A stretch of 64,000 bases of DNA from Pohlia nutans (GCA_022496805.1 CM040088.1:5890001-5954000); one strand, 5' to 3'. Shown: positions 11,901 to 23,810, counted from the first letter of the stretch. A program made the numbers and translations. Notes: generated by a model not told the origin, from the letters alone.

Positions 11901-13345
11901 GTAACTTGCTCTTGCTGCTTCGTCCTGCCCTAGTTTGGGCCAGCTTGTGGTTATAATCCTGCACATTCAACAGGCTCAGAATTCATCCCTGTTTCCATGC
12001 TAGCCAAGGTGACACTGAACTATGTGAAACATGATTACATGAAGAATGAAAATACAGAAACATTCCGGCGAGATACGCGGATCACAGCAGGAGGAAAAAA
12101 CAATAAATGCAAGGACATGCCTTTTTGTAAAATCGAATTCACAGTAGCTCCGGAAGGCACATACCTGAAATGCTTTCGACAAATTGTAGACACCTTGATG
12201 ATCCACTCTAGTCAAATCACCAGTAATTGTAGATCTTGCAGCGGCGCAAAAGACAATCTTATTGCACCCCTCAACAGCAGCTTTCGCCGTGGCCGGATCT
12301 CCAAGATCACCAACGACGATCTGTACTGAGCGGGGGAGCTTCTCCAGCGTTTCCTCATCATTCTGCCTCACTAGAGCCTGCAATCCACGTTGAAAGAGCC
12401 CTTAATCCACGTTGAAAGAGCCCTTACACATACACCACCGTGCAGAACCACACTGCGAAATTTTCTGGCAACTAAACTACTACGGTCTCGGTCGCAAGTG
12501 ACTTGCAACTGCTTCAAGGTTCTTGAGATCGCAAAATTCCAGTTTTCCCATATTCTAGATGATAGCTCATGTCAGATTAGATTAACAAATCCTCATCCAA
12601 TTGTTGCATAAGAAGACCTAAAGAATTGGACAAATAAATGTGGACATACCTTAACTTTGTAGCCTCGAAGCTGCAGCTTCCGCACAAGAATGCGTCCCAC
12701 ACGGCCAGTTGCACCGGCGACAAGAACGGTGGTCAGCTCAGCATTTGGGGTTTGGAAGTCGCACATTGGTCCTCCAACCACAACCTCATCTAAATCATAC
12801 TCATCAGTAGGCCTGGTGGCACTAGTCAGCTGTCCAAGATTTGTCAGACGCCGCCATGCAGTGTCGAAAATCTGTCGCGTTCGCCTTCCGAGTCCAACAG
12901 GATTGACATCGTCCAGTGTTAACGTCACCTGCATTTGCCTCCAACCTTGTAAAAATTAATCAATGTAAAAACCCTCTTTCCCCGCCCTTTGATCCATCAA
13001 TATACCTAGCGGTGGTTGCAAACATTAAGCACTGACCTGATCGGCATCGTCTTTGTCGCCATTCTCAGCCTTTAATCCCTGGATGGTTTGAGTCTCTTCT
13101 TCCAGCTTCTCTGAGGGCTCATTGCTCTCATTGCTGCCTTCAGGTTTAGCTGATGCATGCACACGAGAGCCAGTGTGTACAGAGCTGGAGACTCTCCCAC
13201 CCACACTTCGCCCTGCGAAAGAGCTTCCCAGACTGCAAGCCCCGCATGGTCTTCCAGCATTTCCGCTTCTGCTCACAGCCCCTGATATTGCAGCCGGAGG
13301 AGCTGCATTCAACAGAAACAATGTCGACGTCCGTAATAATGCCAT
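8961..13345 (-). CDS. HCF173: HCF173-type protein: chloroplast SDR-fold/CIA30 factor for psbA translation
   Basis: Fourteen exons join in frame to 610 codons, close to the roughly 600 of the Arabidopsis protein: 13345-13037, 12928-12650, 12377-12165, 11958-11754, 11493-11418, 11262-11127, 10866-10762, 10588-10490, 10327-10238, 10090-10025, 9857-9801, 9583-9506, 9245-9198, 9032-8961. Residues 1 to about 65 are Ser/Ala/Arg-rich, as in a chloroplast transit peptide. PVGLGRRTRQIFD precedes a Rossmann nucleotide-binding motif GATGRVG (about 175-181). The CIA30 insert begins after residue 285 and includes FSGYVFTRGGYVELAKR across a junction. The fold resumes with GLGYTIIRPGPL and SISCADVADVCVKSLH. 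The family binds psbA mRNA and activates its translation for photosystem II. The related At4g18810-type protein is the alternative, but the match is closer to HCF173. Expression may be affected by the repeat array upstream. Confidence 0.93.
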
Positions 13346-13539
13346 GATTCCTCGGTACTACTATTGCGATTCGGCCGAATTCAACTGTCCTCAGACCTTA
13401 CTGCAGGTACAGCTACATGTAAATCTGTTGATGAATTTGACAATAATCCCGAAATTGTCCATGAGGATTCCTTGACAACGCTGACTTCAAAAATTCAAAT
13501 CAAACTAAAGTGAAGTGGTTCATGCCTCCAACAAATTAC

Positions 13540-14850
13540 TCGAACTCAGATCTTATCTTCGTCTGTATATTAAGGTTTTGCATGTGAGAGAGATCAACCA
13601 AAAGTAACATGAATCAAATTTGAATTGGATTGTCGTATTCTGATATAGCGAGTATGTTACGAAGACTCATAATCCCCAAACAAGAAACATATCGTTCTGA
13701 ATTTCAGTGATTACGCAATTAACTTCAGTTCCGACCACACACTCCTACTCAAGCTCACCATTGCCTTCCAATTCTAAAACTCATTACACATAGGAAAGAA
13801 CAAGCAATAATATTGCAATATACATCCTCAGTTGCCAACCGCAACTCCGTCTAAAATCTTATAGGTCAAAAAGAGAGGGATTCACCAGAAATAACATGAA
13901 TCGAATTTGCATACAATTGTCGTCTTCTGATGCTGCAAAGTATTTTACAAAGACTCATTCTTCAAACAAGAAGTGTTTCGTTCCTGAGAGTAATTTTCAT
14001 CTAAAAATTTGTGATTACGCAATGAACTTCAGTTCCGACCACACAATCTGCTCACCAAAGCCTTCCAATGCCAAAAACTCGTTACACATCGTTACTCCAA
14101 TATTGCAATGTACATCCTCAATTTCCAACCTCAATTTCCAACCGCAACTCCATCTAAAATCTTTAAGATCAAAATCAGATGTTAACCAAAAATAAAAATT
14201 GTCAGTGTTTTATTTTACCAAGACTTATACTCCTCAAACAAACAAGAAACATTTCGTTCTGAGAGTAATCCTCATCCGAACACTCCTTGCCACTCCGAAC
14301 TCTACTCAAATTTTCAGCGAAGTAGGCAATATTGCAATGCCGCCTCGAATTCGGATCTCATCTGTATTTTCGCAGACGAGAAAGAGCAACCGGAAGTAAC
14401 TTGAAGCGAATTTAAATACGATTGTCGTACTCTGATACTGTGAATAGTATACGAAGACACGTGATCCCCAAACAAGAAACATATCGTTCCAAACACGCTC
14501 GAATTTAAGTGATTGCGCGATTAACTTCAGTTACGACCACACACAACGACTCGCCAATACCTTCCAATTCCAAGAACAGGCTCAATTCCTTCCAGTATTG
14601 CAATGTACGCCCTCAACTGCTAAACGCAAAATCCTTTAGATCAAAAAAGGAGAAAAAAAAAAAATCGAATAAATTCGTATCGTTCCAAACACGCTCGAAT
14701 CTAAGTGATGACGTATTTAACTTCAGTTTCGACCACACACAACGACTCGCCAATACCTTCAGGCTCAATGCCTTCCAATATTGCAATGTACGCCCTCGAT
14801 TGCTAAGCGCAGAATCCTTTAGATAAAAAAACAGAGGAAAAAAACTTAAA
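13540..14850. repeat. Degenerate tandem repeat array upstream of HCF173
   Basis: Four to five diverged units of roughly 180-300 bases recur in the same orientation. Landmarks are TTCAGTTCCGACCACAC-like strings near 13725, 14027, 14527 and 14724, and ATATTGCAATGTAC-like strings near 13811, 14101, 14327, 14594 and 14778. The last two units are the most alike (AACGACTCGCCAATACCTTC in both). The array starts about 200 bases upstream of the HCF173 start codon, so it occupies the promoter or a 5' UTR intron. Confidence 0.75.
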
Positions 14851-15395
14851 TAAATTCGAGGGAGCGAGAGACAACCATTTCTGCAGCAGCGCACGATGCG
14901 CGACGAGCTGGAGCCCAAAAAGCTACTGGAACAAGAAGCTGCAGCACCGGCGGTCCTCGTCGTCCCGGCGTCCAGCAGCAACGCCATGGCCAGGCCTACA
15001 CCAAACCAGATTGAGACTGAGGAGAATTGAATTGCAATGCAACGCGGTTTCTTCCGCAACAATTGAACTAATGTGACGATACATGCAGAGATCGCCCGCT
15101 GGCTGGCGATGACGGAGCTCTGCAGTCTGTGGCTATGGCGGGAAGTCGTTGGGCCGTTGGATGGTGCCCCCCGACGGCCCCGATCGCCCCAGCGGTGGAT
15201 AGAGCTCCACGGTCGTGCCCATGCCCGTGGCTGTGATCAATCCCAACGATCTCCACGTGGGCTCATAGAGGCCCCAAGTCTGCCGCCAGTGGGACCAGCT
15301 TCACTTCCATTCCTGGGCCAGACTGGACACAATGAGCTTCTATGGAATAGAATTTGTTACATTTTATTACCGGTAGATCATGATGCCAATACCAG
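14851..15395 (-). other. GC-rich stretch, possible distal promoter or upstream exon
   Basis: This stretch is much richer in G and C than its flanks. On the minus strand an ATG at 14987-14985 opens MALLLDAGTTRTAGAAAS, which has the composition of a plastid leader and begins like the HCF173 protein (MALLRTST). It is not joined to other exons by any junction I can defend. It may be an old duplicate of a first exon, a real upstream exon, or chance. Confidence 0.25.
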
Positions 15396-15408
15396 AATGC
15401 CTTGTGCA

Positions 15409-15570
15409 TTCAGCCATGTTGGTCTCTTAGTGGTCCTAGGTTTAGCTCGATTAGCGAGTCTTAGTGTTCCACCGGCCTCGCCGGCTCTGGCGGGGTGGGT
15501 TTGTATTTTTTTTTTCTCTTTGTGCAGTAAAGGGCTCCCTTTATTTGTGTCAAAAAAAAAAAAAAAAAAA
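15409..15570 (+). mobile_element. Short retro-insertion (SINE or 5'-truncated LINE) with poly-A tail
   Basis: The insert ends in an uninterrupted run of A (about 15552-15570) and is flanked by a perfect 13-base duplication AATGCCTTGTGCA at 15396-15408 and 15571-15583. This is the signature of target-primed reverse transcription. The 162-bp body has a short GC-rich hairpin near 15475 but no clear Pol III boxes. The intact tail and exact duplication suggest a recent insertion. Confidence 0.85.
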
Positions 15571-15683
15571 AATGCCTTGTGCAAATATCACATTGTCATA
15601 GCCGATGTCCATGTTCATAACATTCTTCAACTCTTGATGGACCACACTCTTTCTTTACACTGCCACTACAATGTAAAGTACTA

Positions 15684-15789
15684 CTCCCTCTGTCCCATAA
15701 TGACTTGCACGTAGGTTCTCTGAAATCTACCTCTTGAGGTAGATTTCAGAGAACCTACGTGTAAGTCATTATGGGATGGGACAAAGGAG
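15684..15789. mobile_element. Stowaway-type MITE, near-perfect hairpin (106 bp)
   Basis: The element starts CTCCCTCTGTCCCATAATGA and ends with the inverted counterpart, flanked by TA on both sides (15682-15683, 15790-15791). The two halves pair almost completely, with a centre near 15735. CTCCCTC termini and TA duplication define Stowaway MITEs, which are mobilised by mariner-type transposases. DNA from 15790 to 16377 shows nothing else. Confidence 0.85.
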
Positions 15790-16377
15790 TAATAAAATAA
15801 TTAAAGTCTCCAACCTTCATTACTTGGCCCAGTTGAAATTATTGTAGATCCTCCAAGATGCTTGTGATTCCAAAGCATTATAGATGCAAATTTTTCCAAT
15901 GCCACAGGTGCAACTGACAGTGGCATACTTAAGAACGTTATGTTGCCCTAGCCAAACACCAGATTGTCCTAACCAAAATCCAAAATGCCTTGATCAAAGT
16001 ACCCTATTGTCGAAGCTTGAGATCATGTAGCCGAAGCCAAAGACCACCTTGCCGAAGCCGAAGACCTTGTTGTCGAAGGTTATGGTCATTGGTTATCGTA
16101 CTGTGATTTTTGATCTTGACAATGTGGACTTTAAACATGACAATCTAGTAAATGGTACAAATTTTATTCTATAAGCTTCAGTTGTATCAGGACTTGTATC
16201 AAGCCCACTTTACATTAGGGCCCAACCTGATCATTAGCCCAAACTGAATTGACAAGTAATTGAAACGATGATCATACGAATGGTAGAGATGTGTGAGATT
16301 CAACGGTGAGGGTGTATTTGAGGTGTTTAGGTCTAAGAACATCCGCAGTCTACCTCTGAATTCTCAATTGACTTTGA

Positions 16378-16665
16378 AAAGTGAATGAAAAGTGCTTGTA
16401 TTTAATGATGAATGTTTAGGGCAAATGAGAGAGCCACGCAATATGAGCATGATATAGTAATACCTCAATACATTTTTCTATAGCTAATTTAAAGAAGGGC
16501 TCGGTATCCTAAGTTAATGGATAATAATGATTACCAATGTATAGTGATTGTGATTGGTTCACCAACTATATAGAGGAACACATAGGATGTAGAGACGACA
16601 ACTTGTGTCCCTAGAATTTTGGATGTAATGATAGTAGTCAAAGGGTGAATTGAGGAAGAAAGCTA
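16378..16665 (+). repeat. Dispersed repeat, copy 1 of a pair
   Basis: About 285 bases share order and landmarks with 29999-30290: GCTTGTATTTAATG, ATGAGCATGATATAGT, GTATAGTGATTGTGATTG and ACTATATAGAGGA. No ends or coding capacity were found. From 16666 to 18477 the DNA is AT-rich intergenic sequence in which I recognise nothing. Confidence 0.65.
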
Positions 16666-18485
16666 GTGCGGATGCTTTAAGTTGTGAACTTGGGGTCAAG
16701 AAAAACTTTGACCAAACTTTGTTGGGCAACCCAAAGTTTTAGCGCCAAATTTGTGTCACATAGACCACCGCATATGATGGAAGAAGTTTGGATCATGCCC
16801 TAGTGTAAAGCCCTTCGGTCTAATTTGCCAAATTTGAGTGACTTTATTGGTTATTTTTTTGTTGGGCCAACACTTGAGTCCTAACGTAACGTGGATTTAA
16901 GAGAAAAAAATTCCATTTCCTTTTATCAGAACCGACGTATATGAAGCCGGTACACCCAAAAATTTAGAATAGTCTAAAATATTTATCACAAGGACATACT
17001 ATTCAACATCATTTGTGATGGTGGTGTTATGACATTTGTGATGTGCATTGTTAGATTGGATATACTAATTTTCAAGCTCGCCAATTAATCATCCATACTA
17101 AATAACTCTTTCAGTGTAGTAGTGTTGTATAAAACACTCATTTGTTGTGAGTTCGGCAAATAGTACATTTTGGAGGCCTAGGAGTCAAGCAAAGAGTTTG
17201 GTTTCCCTAACCTTCTAGATTGTAGATATTGTATCCATCCATTTCTATTGTAATTATAAAGCCTAACTACACCTTGAACTACACTCATAATTCTTTTGTA
17301 TCACCCCTTTAGTAACCAATGTAAATTACGTAAATTTAGAATTTGACACATGGAAAGTGTCCCTTCATATGTTTACACAATAACAAATATTATCTCCATG
17401 TAAATATCGGAATGATATTAGTCAGAGATGATAATAACAAGTTTGGAGTGTATTCATTATGTAGAGAGAGTTTTGAATTGGGGATATTTGGTATTCAAGA
17501 ATCTTGTCATATTAAAAAGATTGTCATACTATTGTTAAGTTAGAAACACCCAATTCCATCTTTACATCCATAGATTTGTTTTGAAACTATCACCCAAAGT
17601 GTTTGATCTCCAAATTTAACTCTCATTGATTGAACTTGGATTTTATAGAGCTTGGTTTTATGACAAGTTTATGAGATAGTTTTAATGATCTAGCCAACTT
17701 TCATTTTTTAAATTCACAACGATTACACGGCTTATTCACAAATTCTATTCTTTTCTTGTGAAATCATCATTTTCAATTACTAATATTTCAGAAGTACTAG
17801 TGTGATCCTATGTCGTTGGCCTAATATTCCTCATGATTTATTTTTTATTTTTTTATTATAATGTGTTTATAATTTAATTTAATTTATGATGAAAAAAATT
17901 TGATTAAAAATCTACAATCTCCACATTGTAGGTCCAAAAGCCACATGAAACAACTTTGGTGCACCCCTTCTTGTCAAGAGCTTTTTGACAATATGAAGAA
18001 CGTGGTAAACCACCCCACGGTCTGAAAGATCTCAATGTAATATACTAACCAAAAAAATAAACAAACAAACAATCTACCTTCCTTACTATATACGAAGTAG
18101 ATTCTACCTTGAAAAAAATGCCCCCAAATATGTTGCATTGCTTAAAATAACCGTTTTAGGTGTTTCTATATGTATATATAATAGATATAAAGATGACAAC
18201 TAAACTAGTTGTGCATGAGTTTGAAGACCACCAAGCTCTTACACACCTAATAATGAGAGACCACCAAGCTCTTCTATATCTTATGACTATTTAAAGTGAA
18301 CAAATAAGAGTATATTAAAAGAAAACACATGGTATCCTATTCAACAAAACTTATCTTTTAGAATATCTCAAATGTGTTGGTAAAAGGAACTGATGGGAAA
18401 AGATGGCAGACAACAACTTAAATCCTCATCTCGACCTTTGACAATTGTTTAATTAGGGTTACGCTTCATCCGAACATGTTTGTAT

Positions 18486-18755
18486 CCCCGACTCTAAATC
18501 CCCCCCTCAATGTTAACCAAGAGGACAAAACTCGCCCCCTATTTTGTGCATGTAGGAGCCCACCTTAAAAAATAATCCCCTCTTCCAAGAGTTTAAAATT
18601 CCCGAGGGGTGCTCTCAAATTAATTTTGGACTGTAGGTTCCAAATTTACAAAAAAAAAATGCCAAAAAAAGATTTTAGGGAGCCCAAAATGGAGATTTCA
18701 AAAAATGGGAACCATGGGTGAATAGTGCTTGGCGAGGGGGGATTTAGAGTCGGGG
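18486..18755. mobile_element. hAT-like MITE with 8-bp target duplication (270 bp)
   Basis: CCCCGACTCTAAATCCCCCC at the left end returns inverted at the right end, more than 20 bases in all. The flanks are a perfect 8-base direct repeat GTTTGTAT at 18478-18485 and 18756-18763. Eight-base duplications are typical of the hAT superfamily. The interior is non-coding. Confidence 0.8.
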
Positions 18756-19061
18756 GTTTGTATCAGGTTGGTGCTATTCAGGGCCTTGCGAGATGGAGAG
18801 GCGCTTTCTCAATTGACGAGCGACTACAGTCTGGTTTCATTTGTGTTCTGTGATCGTCAGTGGCTCGCATTTCTGGTACGATGATTATTCTCTGCTGAAT
18901 CTTGCTTTTGCTCATATGAGATACCGCGATTTGTGTGGTTTATTAGGAATGAATTCTCCTTGAGAGTCGAATCTCTCGGTCGCTTTTTGATTACAATACA
19001 TTATGCCATCGAAGTTCCTGAGTACTACAATTAGAGCAAGTAGCTCGCCATGATCATTCTT

Positions 19062-19440
19062 GTCATACATCACAGGCAAGTCTTAAGGTCATCGGAAAAC
19101 GGAATAAAATTGCATTCCGTTCTCCGATTTCTAGCTCAGTATTATTTTGAAGCTTTTTCAATCTTAAATGTGTACTTACAGTTTAAGAAGAGAGTCTTTG
19201 AAAACAAAATCGAAATAAGAACGCAATTTCGGAATTCTCCTTGTTACCATATAGATCACAGGCGAGTCTTAAGGTTATCGAAAAACGGAGTAAAACTGCA
19301 TTCTGTTCTCCGATTTCTAGCTCAGTATTAATTTGAACGTTTTTTGTAAGGTTTTTCAATCTTAAATGTGTACTAACAGCTTAAGAAGAGAGTCTTTAAG
19401 AACACAATCGAAATAAGAGTGCAATTTCGGAATTCTCCAA
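19062..19440 (+). repeat. Two-copy tandem duplication upstream of the PPR-SMR gene
   Basis: A 186-base unit occurs twice in direct order. Shared strings include GTTCTCCGATTTCTAGCTCA, CAATCTTAAATGTGTACT and GCAATTTCGGAATTCTCC. The second copy ends about 100 bases before the start codon at 19543, so the duplication lies in the 5' UTR or core promoter. Confidence 0.85.
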
Positions 19441-19542
19441 GTGGTCTTAACTTTCATTTAGTATTCTGTTTAAGTTTCGTTTCTTGTACAAAATGTGTGA
19501 TGGAGAAGCATGTTCGTGTTTGAATTAGCAGGAGATTAGGTC

Positions 19543-21372
19543 ATGGCGATGCCTCATTTTGCCTTCCAGCGATCATGGTGCTCGCCTCTCAAGCTATGCT
19601 CTACTTCGGAAGGTGCCTGGCAGTGGACACAAACGGCGATGGGATGTGATTCGAATCCTTTTCGTGGTCTATCGTTGAGGTTGCAATTCGGTCACGGGAA
19701 TGGGAATGGATTTTGCGAGCGTCCTGCTTACAGTCATTTTCGTGTGAGGTGTGCGAGCAAGAGCGCCATACGGGTGCTGCAGGAGGTGGTGTCTGCTAGC
19801 GGGACTAGTGGCGCCAAGTTGCTCGTTCGGAGGTCACGAGGTCTGTCGCGAGTCGCGCAAATGGAGGTGTTGGAAGAGCTTGTGCAACGCGGTCAATGTG
19901 AGCTTGTGCTTCCGGTGAGACGTTGACATCCAGTTTTTTTTCTTTTGTCGATGGTGCAAGATTCTCTTGTTGCCGGGGATTTCTACCCTATCGAGGTATC
20001 GTTGCATTCTTATGCTTACCGAGGCATCAATTCTTGGCATCTTGCAGATGTACGAGGCGGTCAGAAAAGAAGTTAGATACAAATGGGATGCGAACCTTCA
20101 CGCTCGCATTGTTGCAATGGTTTCGAAGGATATTAATCAAACGTTCGCTAATTCATCACATATACTGGAACCACAAGAGTCCTTAGCTCCTAAACAGAAG
20201 GCGGAGCTGGAGTGTGCTCTCATCGAAAGCTACATGAGCCAAGGTCTTGTGGACCAGGCAAATGAAGCTTTCCATAGATTATGCGAATTGCCGTTGGCCA
20301 AGTCTCGTACTCTCGGTTACAGGGCTTTGGTACGTGCGTATTCTGCCGCAGCCAAACCTGTAGAGGCTGAGAATATATTGATGGAGTTGCAATCAAAGGG
20401 ATGTCCACCATCCGTGGACGATTACAAGGCACTTCTTTTGGGGTTTGGAAAGCTTGGAATGTTGGCCGACATGGAGAGGATAGCAGATGATTTGCGAAGA
20501 AAAGGAATGAGGCTTGACACTGCAGGGTTCAACATAATGATCTCGGCTTATTGCTATGCTGGAAGACTCGAGAGAATGGTGGAAATCTTTCTGCAAATGG
20601 ACGAGGCTGGCGTAAGGCCCTCTTTGATATCTTGGAACGCCCTTACCAAGGCATGTCGTACGCTTGCTGCTGTGGACAGCGAGGGTAGTGGTGCACTGGC
20701 CAGTCCCCAAACTCTTAGTAGCAGGTGCAATTTTTTCTAATTCCAATGTTTGAGCTACGAGAAACCTGAATGGTCTTTCAGTGTCAACAGCTTTGCAGTC
20801 TTTTGCATATCCTGCACATCAGAATTTGACGTGAACGGAATCTCAGCTTTGCAGTCTTTTGTCGGACTTTTTGTTAATATTATATCTTGTGTGTCGAGTC
20901 GTGTGTTGTGGTTGCAAGGTCTTACTATGTACTGTGATCATTCTGTGACGCTAATTAAATGCAGATTGTGGTTTTCAGGCTCCAAGAAAAAAGGGCTTCA
21001 GCAGAGGAGCTCAATATCGTTCAATTTCTTTTGGCTCGGGGTCTCCCATCTGAGTGTGTCACGTTTTCATCAGATGTGTGGCAATTAGATTTGCACAATA
21101 TGTCTGTGGGTACTGCTTCAATTGTCCTCTCCCTGTCGCTGAGCTCCTTGAGAGATCGGCTCCAGCGGAACGATGGGTTTCCTGCGGAAGTGAAAATCAT
21201 CACAGGGTGGGGGAAACATTCGAAAGCGGAGGTCAAAGGTCCTGTTCGGAAGGTGATCATGGCGGAGCTAGAAGCTTTGAAGAGCCCTTTCAAAGCAGAT
21301 AGTGAAAACCGAGGGGCTCTTATCGCACGAGGCTCTTCACTCAAGAAGTGGTTCTCAACTTTGCCAAGCTAG
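19543..21372 (+). CDS. Short PPR-SMR protein, probably organellar (At2g17033-like)
   Basis: Three exons (19543-19914, 20048-20724, 20979-21372) join in frame to 480 codons. The N-terminus is basic and rich in Ser/Cys/Arg with few acids, suitable for organelle targeting. Residues about 210-330 form helical PPR repeats (YRALVRAYSAAAKPVEAENI, FNIMISAYCYAGRLERMVEI, ISWNALTKACRTL). The C-terminus is an SMR domain with LDLHNMS (386-392) and TGWGKHS (425-431), the two conserved motifs of that fold. PPR-SMR proteins bind organelle RNA; some SMR domains cleave RNA. Length and the small number of repeats resemble the At2g17033 class rather than GUN1, pTAC2 or SVR7, which are longer. Subfamily and plastid versus mitochondrial location are inferred. 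Confidence 0.85.
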
Positions 21373-21619
21373 CGTAGCGGCACCACCTCGATCTTTTGTC
21401 CACGGATGCCTATCTACCCAGAAATTAAGCAATACTGTGATCAGTAGTGACGAATCAAGTTGGACAAGATCTGCATATATGTGCAACCAGTTCAAGGCAT
21501 CGTCATTCCCCTATGAAGTAGATGCTGCAGAATGGCTTGCAGCCAAGAAGTGCGGACGCTTTGATCTTTGTGGCTTCAAATGCGGAGGTGAATTGACGTT
21601 CCGTGTCTCCTCATTGTGA

Positions 21620-21646
21620 ATTGATTGATTGATTGATTGATTGATT
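21620..21646 (+). repeat. (GATT)n microsatellite
   Basis: Six or more uninterrupted GATT units lie about 250 bases after the PPR-SMR stop codon, probably in the 3' UTR. The DNA from 21647 to 22331 is otherwise featureless. Confidence 0.9.
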
Positions 21647-22335
21647 GTTTTTTAATTCCTGTGTTCGCTTCCAAATTATCTCCTCCTGCAGGGCTCTTCA
21701 ATTAATTTGGAAGTGCTGATTTTCATCACTTGTTGTTTTTCATTTTGCAGTTTATACTTTCCTCTATTGATTGAATCTTTTTATTGGATTCGAGGAGGCT
21801 GGGGCTGAGGCTCTGATAGACATTCACGCTTTGAATGTAAAGCTTTCATGTTACGGAGTTCACTGAAGTCTTTTTCAAGTTCTTTTCTGATATCTCATTC
21901 CAAGACAGGCTAAAATGTGTCACCAGAATGCCATGTCGGAATGAAGTATTGGAAACAAAAGAAAACTGAAGTGTTTTCATTATCTGCTTTCATGGAGCTC
22001 TCGCCTTGGACGTAGTGTCGAAATTATATTGTGTTGCAACCGCTTCGGAATGGGAATCACTTAGATGCGATGATCCTTGTTCTCAGATCATGCTTTCGTG
22101 GATACTTTTTGAAAGATTTTTGTGTTAAGTCAGTCAATTACGTTTATTAACCATCTCAATATGTTGCCCATGGCACAGGTGACAGAATAGAGTTATCCAA
22201 GAAAGTCATTCAAAGTGGGGGTGCTGACCTTGTTTTGGTGAAAAAGTAGAGGTGAATGCCATGAATAGGTTTTGGTAAACTATTTTTTCTTTGTGGTTCA
22301 ATCAATCAAGAATCTCAAGTAGAGTTGAGCTTTAA

Positions 22336-23119
22336 CCCTTTAGTGCTCAGCAAACCAGATTATGGTCACTGCAGTGTCGGAAATGCAAATAACAGAAAAA
22401 ATCCATGAAGAATTGGATTTTGAGACTTATAATATACATCTTCTAGAAAAAGAAATTTTCAATTTGGAGCTGTGCAACTATCAAAATATCTATGAACAAA
22501 ATGTGAAAACATTGCAATACTTGAAAATACAGTAAATACTTACAAATACAACACATGTACTATGTGGTATATCTTGTGTTGGGAAGTTTGTTATCTTGTT
22601 TTATTTTTTTGGATTGTGTTCTCTTGTTCATGTTCCATTAGTGTATGTATTCCGATCTTGATCCATGTACCAACTCCTTTCATATTATAACACGTAAATT
22701 TTTGTCCTAAACCGTACATGGATATGTCATTCTCACTTATAAAATTCATAATAATTATGTGTGAGTCAATTCTTGACATGAAAGATTGCAATGGAGAGGT
22801 GTTGGCATAGGGCATTGTTGAACCTCTTTACTTTTATTTTTGAAAATTTAACCCATATTCTATTTAATTTTGAAGTCACACACCCTCCAAAATCTCATTT
22901 TTGAGTGTGCATTATACGGTTCAAAGCCATACCATGATCTTCCAATCCCACCATTGGATGATTCTTTAATTTTTGACAAGATGTCTTCACTCCAGTTGAG
23001 AATATAATTATACGGTTACTTTCTAATTTAATTCATTCTATTTATGAAAGGATCAATCATGGTGGAAAAACCCAGTGAAATCCAGTGCTCCTAGCTACAG
23101 TACCTTGAGTAGTAAAGGG
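22336..23119. mobile_element. piggyBac-like TTAA element, long divergent member (784 bp)
   Basis: Ends CCCTTTAGTGCTC (left) and, read inward, CCCTTTACTACTC (right) match at 11 of 13 bases. TTAA flanks both sides (22332-22335 and 23120-23123). The interior has no clear coding region and is unrelated by eye to the other TTAA elements, so it may be a different subfamily or a shortened master element. Confidence 0.6.
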
Positions 23120-23315
23120 TTAAGGATAACTCTAATCGCAGTCTTTATTTTGATTTTGGAATGCATATATTTTATAAGACAATTTTTATCTTTTAATTTT
23201 TAATTTTTGATTTTGATTTTTCGTTTGTCTCAAATGCTTGATTTTCCTTGAACCCATTTAACTCCAAATCCGAATTGCTAATTTTCAGTTTCAGACTTTC
23301 AGTGGCTTCTTTTGT

Positions 23316-23338
23316 TAGATAGATAGATAGATAGATAT
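23316..23338 (+). repeat. (GATA)n microsatellite
   Basis: Five consecutive GATA units within an AT-rich stretch between a TTAA element and a SINE-like segment. Confidence 0.85.
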
Positions 23339-23572
23339 AAACTCCGGACCTAGAAAGAGGCCGGCGTGATTAAAGTGTCTGTTCGTAATGACAATGGCCA
23401 GTTGCCCTCTAGGTCAAGAGGCCATTGGTACAATACTACTCTCCTTTTTCAAGGATAGACACTATAGTAACTAGTAACAAGGTATCTGCTCGGAAGATGT
23501 ATCTGTTATTGTTGGATAGATTGGTATAAGGGGGGTCGGGATAATTATGTTATCGCCAAGTTGTGAATGCCA

Positions 23573-23630
23573 TGGTTGGTTGGATAGGCGTGTGTACAAC
23601 ATCTAGCTGGTCCGGGTTCGAAACCTGGTG
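23573..23630 (+). repeat. tRNA-like Pol III promoter (SINE head)
   Basis: A B-box GGTTCGAAACC at 23615-23625 sits in a well paired T-arm (CCGGG...CCTGG around the 7-base loop). An A-box-like TGGTTGGTTGG lies about 32 bases upstream. A full tRNA cloverleaf does not form, so a tRNA-derived SINE head is more likely than a tRNA gene. The 3' limit was not determined. Confidence 0.45.
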
Positions 23631-23810
23631 GACCTGTTGTAGCAGTGATATGTTGTTCTCATGACTTGGCACTGCTAGTGTGATATGCTAGGCAGGAAAT
23701 AAGGATATTACCAACCAACAGGCCCGTCCCTACTAAACTGAGACAAGTGCTTAAATGTTGCTAACAACAGTGGTTTGACCACTACCCCCACTTTTAGTTC
23801 TATTGATGTT

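Noticed and set aside
15073..15714. A 213-codon plus-strand frame
   Set aside because: It runs through the poly-A retro-insertion and the first half of a Stowaway hairpin, so it is a chance frame.
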